Assembly (NCBI RefSeq): GCF_043290135.1
Contig: NC_134704.1
Span: 17,958,001 to 18,022,000 of the forward strand
From: Rhipicephalus microplus
Lineage: Eukaryota; Arthropoda; Arachnida; Ixodida; Ixodidae
Direction of reading: 5' to 3'
Length of the DNA stretch: 64,000 nt
Shown: one piece after another, positions 22,613 to 32,688 of the stretch
Numbering within the stretch: the first letter of the stretch is position 1
How the letters are laid out: every line of letters starts with the position of its first letter
Notes under the pieces: generated by a model
Seen by the model: the letters and a program-made list of their open reading frames with translations, nothing else
Database searches by the model: none
What the model was told of the DNA's origin: nothing
Made by a program: the position numbers and the translations under genes

Positions 22613-23651
22613 ATGGTTTACTTACTGTTGCGTTTTATATGTAGCGGGATGTGGATTTCGGATTTTCTGGCTTACACATGTCGAAAGGAAGAGTGGATCT
22701 TGTTACCACTTTTTTTTTTTGAAGGCCGTTGTGTAAAGGAAGAGGCACCTACTGAAAAAACTACGCCGACTCGCCAAATCCCGCAAAGGGATGTGTCTAT
22801 CTTAAACTTACTCCTGCTGTGTGTGGGGAACTGTCGAGAGATCTGGGTATTCCGTGACACTGTAGGTCCTCCAAAATGGGTCGCTCAAAAGTATGAAATC
22901 TACGAAGCTGTGTCACTTGGCATTCTACGGGTCAAAACGACACGGAAGGCTCTTGCTTGGTAAATTCACTTCCCATAGTTCCTCATAAGTTCAGTGGTCT
23001 GAAGCCTTGCTGTTTCTTTGTGATTCTTAGCCACAGCGAATATATTTTATCTTGTAGAACTGCAGCTGTAGTCATGTGGCGAAATTTTTTTCTTTCTACA
23101 GAATTTTTTGTTCTGTTTTTGGTATTCCAAGATGTGTTTTTGGGCTGCTGTTTGCTTCGGCAAACTGTCAGATTTGTACGCAGGCATTTCATAGCGCAGT
23201 TATAAACATGATTATGCTTTCACCCGTCTGTGAATGCATTGAAGTCTAGTTTACGCTTCAAGGTATTAATGGCCTTAAAATTATCGCAAATCACAGGAGC
23301 ACAAATAAAAAATTGTTTAAGTGAACTAATTAGAAGCGAAAAGAAGATTTTTTTCTTACCTGGGCAAAGTGTCTACCTCTTCGCTTCCGGTACGGTAAAC
23401 CGGCTTTTATTTACACTGACAGCGAAATAAAGACGCAACATGACATAGATGGCTTGTCGTATTTGTGCTATGGATCTTGAACCATGACGTTGTTTTTAAA
23501 GTTAAAAATGTTTACTTCGTACTTGTTCCTCCGAATCCACGTGAAAGGTAGAACGGCGTAAGCTCTTGCTTCGTCTCATTAAAAACACACACACAAAAAG
23601 ACATCCGCTATGACAGTGCAACGGTTCTTTCCTTCCAGCACGGCTGAAGAA
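22613..23651. other. unassigned sequence with short frames
   Basis: A 116-codon frame from ATG 22613 begins with hydrophobic residues but carries no domain I recognise and is crossed by a T run at 22710-22720. Another hydrophobic frame starts at ATG 23073. Neither is supported as a gene. Confidence 0.35.
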
Positions 23652-23893
23652 ATGTCGTAAAAGGACCTTTACGACGCCGTTGACTCAAGCTGTAGGATAG
23701 GTTGCCTTGCTGGGTGAACATCAAAAATATACCCATACAAACTCGCCTGATATGGCTGCGTCGAAATAATGGGGTGTAAGTTCAAGAACTATTGACGATG
23801 TTAATATATTCAACACTGAATCCGGGCTACAATGCTCAGTGAACGCTTTTATGGCTTAGTTGTAGCTTTTCGTCGCGAGTTTTGAAGCAATGA

Positions 23894-24007
23894 AAAACTG
23901 AGGAAAAGGAAATAAACAAAGGAAACATCTGACCATGTGAGACCTATTAGAATGATACGAAGAGCCTGGTATTTTCGCACAGATCGGTTTTCGTAGTCAT
24001 CTGTGCG
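23894..24007 (+). repeat. 114-base direct repeat, copy 1
   Basis: Identical base for base to 24384-24497. It begins AAAACTGAGGAAAAGG and ends CATCTGTGCG. The last 30 bases or so also form a weak hairpin (CGCACAGAT with ATCTGTGCG). Confidence 0.95.
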
Positions 24008-24020
24008 CTCAACAACACTA

Positions 24021-24360
24021 CGATACATTTTCACTTGAGAAATCCGATCTGAGCGCCGTCTCTTGACACGGCAAGTAACTGCATATCAGCGACATTTTGC
24101 GGCGATTCTTGAGTAGCGCAGCATAATTTTTAGCCGAGAAGTGGCGCGGTGCTCAACTATGTCAAGAGGGAAGGGTGAAAGTCGAGTCGTGGAGCGTTTC
24201 TGAATACGAGGGTTAGACAAGCAGCATTGCGAGAAAGCGGGCCATCGCGCCGCAGGAAAGTAGCTATTTTAAGTTTCGGTTGATGCGTGGTTATACCAGT
24301 TAGAGACATTCGCCATTATAAATGCGTATTTATGTATTTTTAATATTGGATTTTAGAGCT
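24021..24360 (+). repeat. 340-base inverted arm, left
   Basis: It is the reverse complement of 26304-26643 with four mismatches that I could find by direct comparison (about 99% identity). It starts CGATACATTTTCACTTGAG and ends GGATTTTAGAGCT. It has no open frame of note. It may be the terminal repeat of a Penelope-like or other element, or an unrelated dispersed repeat present twice in opposite orientation. Confidence 0.95.
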
Positions 24361-24383
24361 TTTCCTCAGTTTTTCACTGCTTC

Positions 24384-24497
24384 AAAACTGAGGAAAAGGA
24401 AATAAACAAAGGAAACATCTGACCATGTGAGACCTATTAGAATGATACGAAGAGCCTGGTATTTTCGCACAGATCGGTTTTCGTAGTCATCTGTGCG
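24384..24497 (+). repeat. 114-base direct repeat, copy 2
   Basis: Identical to 23894-24007. Just before it, 24364-24383 is an inverted copy of the bases that precede copy 1 (CCTCAGTTTTTCACTGCTTC against GAAGCAATGAAAAACTGAGG), so the junction forms a small hairpin. Confidence 0.95.
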
Positions 24498-24939
24498 ACA
24501 CCAATTTTTGTTGCCTTGTATATACGTTTTTCTATTGCTGGTGAGGCCCTTATGCTCTACGTCATCTGTTCATACATTGTGTGTGAGCAAAATTTTTTGG
24601 CTTTTACATTTTTACATATTTTTTCAGGGCACTTTTGTCGAGATACCAAGCAGATATTTAAATCAACTTTCTTCCACCACCCCTCTATTTTTCATTCACA
24701 CACATACACTCAAAGCCGATTCTTTCTGGTCTTGCGTAGCTTAATAAAAAGTGAGTTCACAGTGGTGAGCGCGGCTTTGAATTGATGAGGACGAACCGAG
24801 AAAACAGGCAAAAGTGATCACTTTAAACAATGACTTTTTGAAAGCCAGTTCAGAGAATTTAAACATGAAAAGGCGGACACTGAAGCACTCGCAAAAAGTG
24901 GTGGCATGAAGAAATGACACTTCTTTCTTGGATACTAAT

Positions 24940-25390
24940 CAAGGGGGGGGGGGGTGACACACTCCTGGCGTAGCTTGTGTATAGGCCGAATTTACAGTGA
25001 ACAGCGTGGTTTCATCTTTGTGCGTGCGAATAACCGAGCGCTGGTCAAACACAAGTGAACACCTTTATATGCAGCAATGCGTGGATAAATGGATAAAAGA
25101 CCGTCCCCTTCCTTCTCAACATTTTTTTTGCGCTTTCTAAGCCTGTCGTTGAGGCAACGTCCCGGCTGCCCCACGTAGAATTTCCCACATGACAGGGTGA
25201 CCTGATACACTACACCTTGTCCTTTGCGAGCAGTTGGGTTGCTGAGCCTGCACACTTTTCCAAAATTGTTCTGAGCCGTACAAACGACGATGATTTCCTC
25301 AAGCACACACTTTTTTATGTTGTTGGAACAGCTATTGCGTACGCTATTACTCCCTAGTGTTGTTGAGCGATTCGCTTGCAGCGTACGCAA
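24940..25390 (-). pseudogene. Penelope-like element GIY-YIG endonuclease remnant
   Basis: In Penelope-like retroelements a GIY-YIG nuclease follows the RT and cuts the target DNA. The open minus frame (25390 down to 24992) has a linker with TAQNNFGKVC at residues 38-47. The nuclease core follows: GVVYQVTLSCGKFYVGQ at 59-75, with the GIY and YIG positions read as VVY and YVG, and CLNDRLR at 79-85 carrying the expected Arg83. After the stop another frame gives IHKLRQECV, so the C-terminus continues to about 24955 with a frame change, reaching a run of 12 G. No RT lies upstream in the window, so the element is 5'-truncated and dead. It lies between the two 340-base inverted arms. Confidence 0.72.
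24943..24954. repeat. poly-G run
   Basis: Twelve consecutive G at the end of the Penelope-like remnant. Confidence 0.9.
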
Positions 25391-26303
25391 CGTATCATGC
25401 CTCGTACCTAGGACCGTTACGTACGCCCAAATAAAAATACCCAGTGTATGCGAGTTTCAGTACTACGGGTACGTTCGTAGTCTCCTTAACGGCGTTGCGT
25501 AAGTAATACCGCAGCTATACCTGAAAAGTCATGCGAAAACTGATATCGCGGTAGGTGCGTGTGGGGCAGCCTCGGTATTCTTCCTTTTTAGAACTTCCGC
25601 ACCAGTGGTTTTGCTTTCACCTATTTCCTTTTAGTGTTGAACATGCACGAATGCTTGCCGAAACGCATTCTTTAGTTTTAAAATAACCACTTGGGAAAGA
25701 AAGAAAATCAGGTCAATAGATTCAGTTCGTGGTGGTATCGGCCGAGAAAATACTAGACATTTAGGGTTTTAAAAAGCGGGGGACTTACGAATCATTATTA
25801 CCCGTAGGGCTATTTACATGCACCCCCCCCCCCAAGTAAGTCTCAGTGTTTGGCTGTTGTTGCATTTAGCCCTCATGGAAATGTGGCCACCGGTGGCAGG
25901 TGAGCGCCTTTCATCCTAACAATACGACGCTGCGATAGGTACGGCATATTAACTTGTGCGTCACATTCAACACCGCACATTTGTAGCAAAGTTCCAGTGG
26001 TGTGACTTGCAATTAGGCAAGAATACCAACTATTGCGCCCATTCACCCACAGTCAAGTGAGCCCTATCTTACGGTTGCGCATTGTGCTACATGCTTCGGC
26101 CACTACCGATGCTCAATATCTGTTAAAATTTCAGCAGTGTCTGATGCCTTCTGGATGCATATCACCAGATCAAAACAATAGGGAGTCGGTATTTCGCTTT
26201 TTTTTTGCTACATATATTTTAAATATGTTTACAAAAGGTATAGATATTCTAATCTTCTGACCGATGGTGTATTGTCATTAGGCGTGGAAATTCGAGAAAA
26301 AAG
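25391..26303. other. unassigned segment between inverted arms
   Basis: This is where an RT domain of the Penelope-like element would be expected on the minus strand, but no RT motif is visible in any frame. A C run sits at 25824-25834. Otherwise nothing was recognised. Confidence 0.4.
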
Positions 26304-26643
26304 AGCTCTAAAATCCAATATTAAAAATACATAAATACGCATTTATAATGGCGAATGTCTCTAACTGGTATAACCACGCATCAACCGAAACTTAAAATAG
26401 CTACTTTCCTGCGGCGCGATGGCCCGCTTTCTCGCAATGCTGCTTGTCTAACCCTCGTATTCAGAAACGCTCCACGACTCGACTTTCACCCTTCACTCTT
26501 GACATAGTTGAGCACCGCGCCACTTCTCGGCTAAACATTATGCTGCGCTACTCAAGAATTGCCGCAAAATGTCGCTGATATGCAGTTACTTGCCGTGTCA
26601 AGAGACGGCGCTCCGATCGGATTTCTCAAGTGAAAATGTATCG
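26304..26643 (-). repeat. 340-base inverted arm, right
   Basis: Inverted partner of 24021-24360. The flanks outside the two arms do not match and no target duplication was found. Confidence 0.95.
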
Positions 26644-28102
26644 TCAAGTGAAGGGACGTTCTATAATACGGGGTTTAGGCTAAAGAAAAGAACGGCACCT
26701 TATTTGGTTCCCTTGTAGCCGGAACGACACTGCGGCATGCCGCGCTTGTTAGTTATCCTCGTCTTGAAAGAGCGTTTCCGCTAACATACCATATCCAGGT
26801 GAATTGTCTCGCACTACGCGAGTAGTTAAATACGCGTACGGCCCGGATTGAATGACTCTGCTTATACTGAGGCGATCACTTTTCAGTGATATAAGGCCAC
26901 TATCGTGACATTTCACAAGATATATGCGTCGAGCTCTTCCACGTCTATTAGCAGCTATGTTTCTATACTGCCACGTCAGCGTGGTTGGCACAGTGCCAAG
27001 CCTTTGTGCATGGCCCGTGCGCGACTTAGCGCATCCGGCACTATCATGTCGTGAAATCTCGCGAAGTTTGAAGTATCACTGAAGGCGAGTGTCTCAGAAC
27101 AGGGTCGCACAGTTCTTTGATAGCTCTGGCGTACGATATGCGTGTGCACTGCTTTTCGACGCTGTAAATTGTTCGGTGCAAGGCACAACCCCTGGCGTAC
27201 GGGCTCGACTGCTTCGGAAATAATGCATCGTGTTGGACTACGCCTTGCCTTGTGAGCAGTATTCGCCGTTCCGACTATCGGTAAGTCCTGCTCGACTTAA
27301 AGATGGCTCTAGGGTTTACACATAATTTTAGCCACGGCCCACGCGGTGACCTTAGTGCCACGTGTATGTGCTTCGTTTACAAAAACTGGGGAAAAATCTG
27401 CTCCACATATTCAGGAGTAAATTTCTCCCGTACTGGGGTGAGGATGTAAAAAATATAGGTGACCCAAATTCACGTCGCTTGCGTCTCCAGCGTGACACAA
27501 GGTCGCATAACGGTTATTTTCGACGGACATAATATTCTTTGATGACATGGCAGAGTCCAGGAATATGGTCTCTTTTCGAGACCCCTAGAATTCGTCAATT
27601 TCACGTATACGTGCGCCTTATTTTTTCATTTGAGCACGATGGTGAAAGGGGAAAAAATCCTGTGTTTGAACATAACTTCCTTGGCCTAATATGCATCGGA
27701 ACTGAGTACCTGAGCTTAAGATTGCGTTTGATGGCTACTTGGCTCCACGAGAGTTCCTTCTTACGACAAACATTTCAAATTAGTTTCACTGAAACTTACT
27801 ACTATGAAATTCTATTTCGACGCACTTACTAACCTAATTTCGTTAAAGATATCTTAATACGTTAGCATGACCGCTGTCTCAAAGTTGTGGTGTTTCCGCG
27901 CGTTTCTCTTGCGTTGGTTGGTACGTGCTCATGCCGGCCCTCTCTCAGCCTGCTGGGGCTCATCGAGGCATCCCAAGTGCGAGGCACTTCTAAGGGGGCA
28001 GTACCTTTCTTTAGTATCGTGTTTCGAGCCTTGTTTTCAACCGAATACATGTCAAGCGTAACGGAGCTCTGGCTCCCCCTGTGACACGGGGCCGCAGTAC
28101 GT
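26644..28102. other. unassigned sequence
   Basis: Short frames on both strands without domains (for example 26749-26991 minus and 27539-27832 plus). No repeats recognised. Confidence 0.4.
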
Positions 28103-28655
28103 ATGTCGTAAAATGACCTTTACGACGTCGTTGACTCAACTTGTAGGATAAGTTGCCTTGCCGGCCGAGCATCACAGACATCTGTGATTTCTATGCAACA
28201 TTGCGAGTTACGGCTGCGTCGATTTACTTTTACGTAAGTAAATATTCATGAAGCAAAAATATTCGACACTGAAACCGGGCAACATCGCCCAATGACTGCT
28301 TGTGCCACGTATTTGTAGCCTTTAAACTCTAGTTTCTGGAAGACCAAAGAACTAAAAAAAGGTTAAACAAAAAAGAAGCACCTAACCCTGCCGAGACTTG
28401 ACGAAATGACCCGGGAAGTGCGGTATTTCCGCGCAGCTTGGTGGTCGCAGTAATCTGCAAGACACATGACCTTTTGGTGCCGTATGGTAACAATCTTCTT
28501 TTGTTCGTGAGGCACTTCTGTCAAATCCTCTCTTCACGTCTTGTGTATGAGCAGCATATTTTCGTTTTCACTTTTGCTTTCAGGAACGCCTTCGTCGAAG
28601 TACCAAGAAAATATTTATACTGACTTCCTTTCCCCCACACTCACAGCTGATGTCT
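28103..28655 (+). repeat. repeat unit B (diverged copy of unit A)
   Basis: Uninterrupted counterpart of 23652-24007 plus 24498-24740. Similarity is patchy across the whole length, so the duplication is old compared with the 114-base and 340-base repeats. It shows what unit A looked like before it was split. Confidence 0.55.
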
Positions 28656-28769
28656 TTCAATGCACAGTGTATTGATTTCAAGGCTTCCTTTGACGCAGTG
28701 CCTTACCAACGTCCTCGCGAGTGTATGTGTGTGGGGGGGAGGGCAAAGTGTTTGCACTTTGTCATTCGT
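28656..28769. other. short unassigned spacer
   Basis: Contains a G-rich stretch (GTGTGGGGGGGAGGG near 28729). Nothing else recognised. Confidence 0.4.
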
Positions 28770-29030
28770 TAGTTTATGTATTTATTTACTCATTGAGAAA
28801 TACCTTACAGGACCAAATGCGTTGGGTAACGGAATTACAGTGAAAATTAGAAGTAAATTGATAAAGAACAATGATCTGCCATTCTGGCGAAGGCTCCTAC
28901 AGCAGTTGGCGACACAGATTCATATGCCTTTAATAAGAGGGGCACCGCGTAGAAACCACGTATTCCATGGTGGCGAGACACGGCAAAACCCTTGTCAGGA
29001 GAAGTCTAGGATAATATATTACAAAAGTTC
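28770..29030 (-). mobile_element. possible LINE 3'-end fragment
   Basis: On the plus strand ATTTATTTACTCATTG then ATACCTTACAGGACCAAATGCGTT resembles the start of the minus-strand LINE 3' end at 47515-47580 (TTATTTATTC, ATACCCCACAGCGCCCGAAGG). This would be a short 3' piece of the same sort of element. No coding part remains. Confidence 0.4.
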
Positions 29031-30089
29031 ATAATGTATAATTACGTCATTGCTTCACCGAATGAAAATTTTGCTTCAGTTCGTTTCTCAGTCAGCAACC
29101 GACAATGATAACTGTCGAGATTCGGGGAGCTCAGCCGGCCTCACATTTCTCAGTCGAGGAGCCAGTGCCGCCCCATGCCCCCCCCTCCCCTAGGACGTAG
29201 GAATATACTTTCGTGTAACAGATAAACAGAGAATGCACAGTCGTGATTAATAGAAAATGAAAAATAAAAAAAGTGGTGACTGCAGGAAGCGTGCATGCAT
29301 TCGCCAAGGAAAGACTGGCCCGTCTCTTAAATGGCAATGAGCTGAATAGGCGTAGCTACCTCAAGGAGCTTAAGACCCAGCGATCGATGGCTTCAGCGTC
29401 ATTATGTGGTTCAGTTAACGAACCACTATCAAGGACTTCCCTAAATCTTGCAGCAACGTGAAGGCCTCGCAAATGAAAGTATAACGGCTGTTCACGTATT
29501 AGTCGATTACATAATCACGTAATACTCAAGCCAATGTTATCGTTCACGACGTTGTGTGACATCAGGGCATTTCCACCAACTATTCAACTTCACAACAGCA
29601 TGCACGATCCTGAGCAACATGAACGGGAACAAGCATGCACGCATTCTCGCTAATTAAAGACATTGCTATGTCGAAATCCCTGGATCATGTTCCTTTACTA
29701 CGCGAGCGCCGTTACAGGTCATTCACTCGACATGTGATGCGCTGCCCGGCGAAAGATACGGGAACGAACACCATAGAGATGGAGAAACAGTGATATCAAA
29801 TAAATGTGCCAAATAAAGCTTCCATTCTATAATCTACTTGAAAGGAGGCTGATAAACAACAAGCTGACGACAGGTACATGCTTGATGACTGTATTCTCAT
29901 ACCGTCGAGTTGTTGTTTTCTTCGGTTTTCATTTTCCTTTTCATTTGCGTATTTTTTTCTATCGGTTTCCTGATCGTGTATGCGAAGCTCTTTGATATTA
30001 TGAATGAAAAAAAGGTCTCGATGCATTGTCACGCTGAAAGGTGATTCAAGGAACAAAATTATAGTGAAGATACTCCTAAATGCGAATGA
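29031..30089. other. unassigned intergenic sequence
   Basis: A C-rich patch lies at 29175-29190. Only short frames. No gene or RNA recognised. Confidence 0.4.
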
Positions 30090-30402
30090 ATTTCTTAGGG
30101 AATGTCAGGCGTCTGTCGTTGTCCACGCACGGGCCGGTGTTATCTCTCTGCTCTCACTCCCTCTCTCATAGCAACAGCTGCGGGCACGTGCGCATATCTT
30201 CACCCCTAGCAACCGGAGCAGGTGTTGCGGGCCGAGTAGCTGAGAGTGAGCGGAGAGGATGAGCGTGCTCTGGCGTGTGAGGGTGCTCGCATCGCGGGAG
30301 CTCCTTAACCTCACACACAGTGATAGTACTTAACCTCATGGCTAGGTGGCGTGAGCCACCGCCCGACCTAAGGGCACAGCCAGATCCATCCATCCATCCA
30401 TC
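30090..30402 (+). mobile_element. 3'-end fragment of the LINE family seen at 31508-33738
   Basis: 30337-30402 reads GGCTAGGTGGCGTGAGCCAC, CGCCCGACCTAAGGGCACAG, then CATC repeats. It matches in opposite orientation the 3' end at 31508-31585 (CCACCTAGCCGTAA, CCCTTTAAATCGGGC). The CATC repeats are the element's tail. The upstream GC-rich part from 30090 probably belongs to the same 3' UTR, but that is less sure. Confidence 0.6.
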
Positions 30403-31507
30403 AATTTCAGCGCAGCTCCCGCGTGGGTTAAGAGAAGGTTGGTGCAGTGCCTCGGTGCTCCTTTTCTTGCAATTTGCTCTCTCTCTTCTCTTGCCCCCAC
30501 TCTCCTGTCAGTTCGCTCATACGTATATATAAATGGAGTGAAGAGCGTGCCTCAGTCTCGATCGTTCGCTGGCTGATGAATGTGTAAACAAATGGGTACG
30601 GTACACATCCTCAATTCGTCATTAATTTACGCCATTCAAAATACTATGCTGTGTACTCTCCGTGCAAGAAATGCATTCGCATTTTTCTCACAATTCCCTT
30701 TGGGGAGGCGGGGGCAGTGTTATTGCTAAGTTTCAAGGTGCCGAGCTCTTGAAACAGCCTCCACTTTTTTTATCATTTATTGTTCTCTGCACCCATTACC
30801 ACCAATCAAAATTCACGCAGCCGTAGCAGCTCTGGTGTAGACCGACCTCTCTCGAAGAACTCGCTTGTGAGAGCAAGAACAAATGCGCCTTGAAGTGAAA
30901 GTTTGCGGAGGAAGAAAGAAGGGAAATGGTCGCAATGTCAAATCTGGCTAGCGCTAAGTATGAAAACTCAAAAGCATGCGTTGTATCTGACGAGATAATG
31001 CAGTTTGCTTCCATTTTACCAAAGGTCATGCGAGTGAGGAGGTGAGAAATGGAGCTGAAAAGATGAGAGTTATTTGGAGAGGTGCATGCACGTCCTAATG
31101 TAAATCTAAAGCGCCGTGGTGAAGGAGCAATATAACGCAGCAAAATATTGCACTAATATAACTTGTTCTGTTAGTGCTGACCTAGAATTTAGGTAACATT
31201 TTATATGTGAAAGAGCTCTGAAGTGAAGAAAGAAGACCATCGTAAATCTAGAGTTTCGCTGAAGTATCACAGTTCAACGTTCGAAACCAAGCTTGAATAG
31301 GTAGCACTTGTGCTCGCGGCTTTAAAAAAGTACCCTTATTCTGAGTTGACAAAATATAGTCGTAACAATAGACTTCAACAACACAACCGCCATCCTCACA
31401 CAAAATTACTTCCAACTTTGCGATGTGCAGCTGATGATACGGCTCTCTTTATGCAAAAAAAAAAATTAAACATTGCCGTACGGTACTAGGACCTTCATTT
31501 AGAGGAT
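30403..31507. other. unassigned sequence
   Basis: Contains a minus frame at 30796-31143 without any domain. Nothing else recognised. Confidence 0.4.
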
Positions 31508-31704
31508 GGTTGTATTGATATGGCTGTACCCTTTAAATCGGGCAGAGGCTAACGCCACCTAGCCGTAATGCTTAGTGAACCAAAAAGTAGATTTATTTTT
31601 TCCTTACAATAGTGATGTTAAGCACTGGTACTTTGCAGAGAAGGATTTAATTTTCAATCGTGCCTTGATTTTAGCCACTACTAGGATAACTTCCTTGTAG
31701 TTAT

Positions 31705-32124
31705 TTATACCCGCTTAAAGCCTATTTTGCCCTCCCTGTCCCTAAACCCCAGTGCTTTGAAAAACTCTGTGCCATCATCCTTAACTACAGGGTGAAGCCT
31801 TTTACAGAACATTATCAAGTGTTGGGCAGTTTCCTTCTCCTCTCCCCACGCACTGCATACCGTGTCTACCCTTTCGTATTTGGCCCGATATGTCTTGGTT
31901 CGCAGTACTCCAGTCCTGGCCTCAAACAGTAGTGAACTATCCCGAGAATTATCATAGATCCTTTCTTTGACAATTTTCTGCTTAAAAGTTCGATAGATCT
32001 CCACTGCGGACTTCTTATTCATGCCAATTCTCCAAATGTCGGTCTTCGTATCCTTCACCTTCTTTTTAACCGATAGTTCTTTTTGGTTTGGCCCCCTGCT
32101 CTTTTCTAAGTATTTACCCGTCAA
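31705..32124 (-). pseudogene. LINE ORF2 C-terminal part
   Basis: Open frame of about 140 codons. It carries KKSAVEIY, YDNSRDSSLLFEARTG and a Cys/His-type end (VCSAWGEEKETAQHLIMFC), typical of the region after the RT in tick LINEs. The first two Cys of the usual CxxC are reduced to C-x2-W. It ends at a stop near 31705, followed by the 3' UTR. Confidence 0.75.
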
Positions 32125-32688
32125 CACCTCAAGCATAAGACATACTAGACTCTACCAAATAAACCCTCGACTGAAACTTCGACCTCCATCCGGACATCGT
32201 CGACGTGAAGCTACGCTTCTTTGTCGCCTTTTGTTGGGGGTTGCGTTCACAAAAGCATGTACAACCCTCATTGGATGGACCGACAATGCGGAATGCGACG
32301 TCTGCGGCACCGAAGAAGACATCGACCATCTGTAATGCCATTGCCCTCGATTTGCCACTGAAAGACAGAAGCTTTCGGACACATCGCGACAATTAGACGA
32401 TCGGCCACTCTCTATACGATGCCACTGGAACACCGTCCTCGCCTTTCGTCGGCTCAAAAAGCAGTCAAAGCCGTCTTGTGCTTTTTGAAGACTTCATGCC
32501 TGTGTAAACTACATGCCTTTGTATAGTGCCACAGCTGCATACGCGTCAGCCCATCAACTGACAAGCCTTTTTTTTTCTCTTCTCTCTCTCATTTTATGCC
32601 CCCTTCCCATTCCCCCGCGTAGGGTAGCAAATCGGGCATGTGCCTGGTTAACCTCCCTGCCTTCTCTCTTGTTATTGTCCTCCCCCCC
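32125..32688 (+). mobile_element. truncated I-type LINE nested in the minus-strand LINE
   Basis: The fragment keeps the last part of ORF2. NPRLKLRPPSG, REATLLCRLLLGVAFTKA and CDVCGTEEDIDHL correspond to the end of the ORF2 at 6600-6800, after which a TAA at 32332 and frame changes break it. The 3' UTR (GGGTAGCAAATCGGGC, CTGGTTAACCTCC) follows at 32620-32660. It differs enough from the 1840-7240 copy to be another subfamily. ACCCGTCAA at 32116-32124 and ACCCATCAA at 32689-32697 flank it as a 9-base duplication with one mismatch. Confidence 0.85.

Larger units (their letters stand above)
23652..24740 (+). repeat. repeat unit A (diverged copy at 28103-28655)
   Basis: 23652-24007 and 24498-24740 align in order with 28103-28655. 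Shared blocks are ATGTCGTAAAA, CCTTTACGACG, GTTGACTCAA, AACACTGAA.CCGGGC and, later, TCGTCGA- or TGTCGAGATACCAAG-type strings. The near-palindrome GTCGTAAAAGGACCTTTACGAC marks the left end. The unit is split by 24008-24497, which contains one inverted arm and a second copy of the 114-base repeat. It encodes no recognisable protein. Its identity is unknown. Confidence 0.6.

Noticed and set aside
23894..24497. Solo or paired LTRs of an LTR retrotransposon
   Set aside because: The 114-base repeats lack TG..CA ends, the enclosed 376 bases have no primer site or coding sequence, and one arm of the larger inverted repeat lies inside.
24021..26643. Autonomous DNA transposon with long terminal inverted repeats
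   Set aside because: No transposase is visible between the arms and no target duplication outside them, so only the inverted structure itself is claimed.
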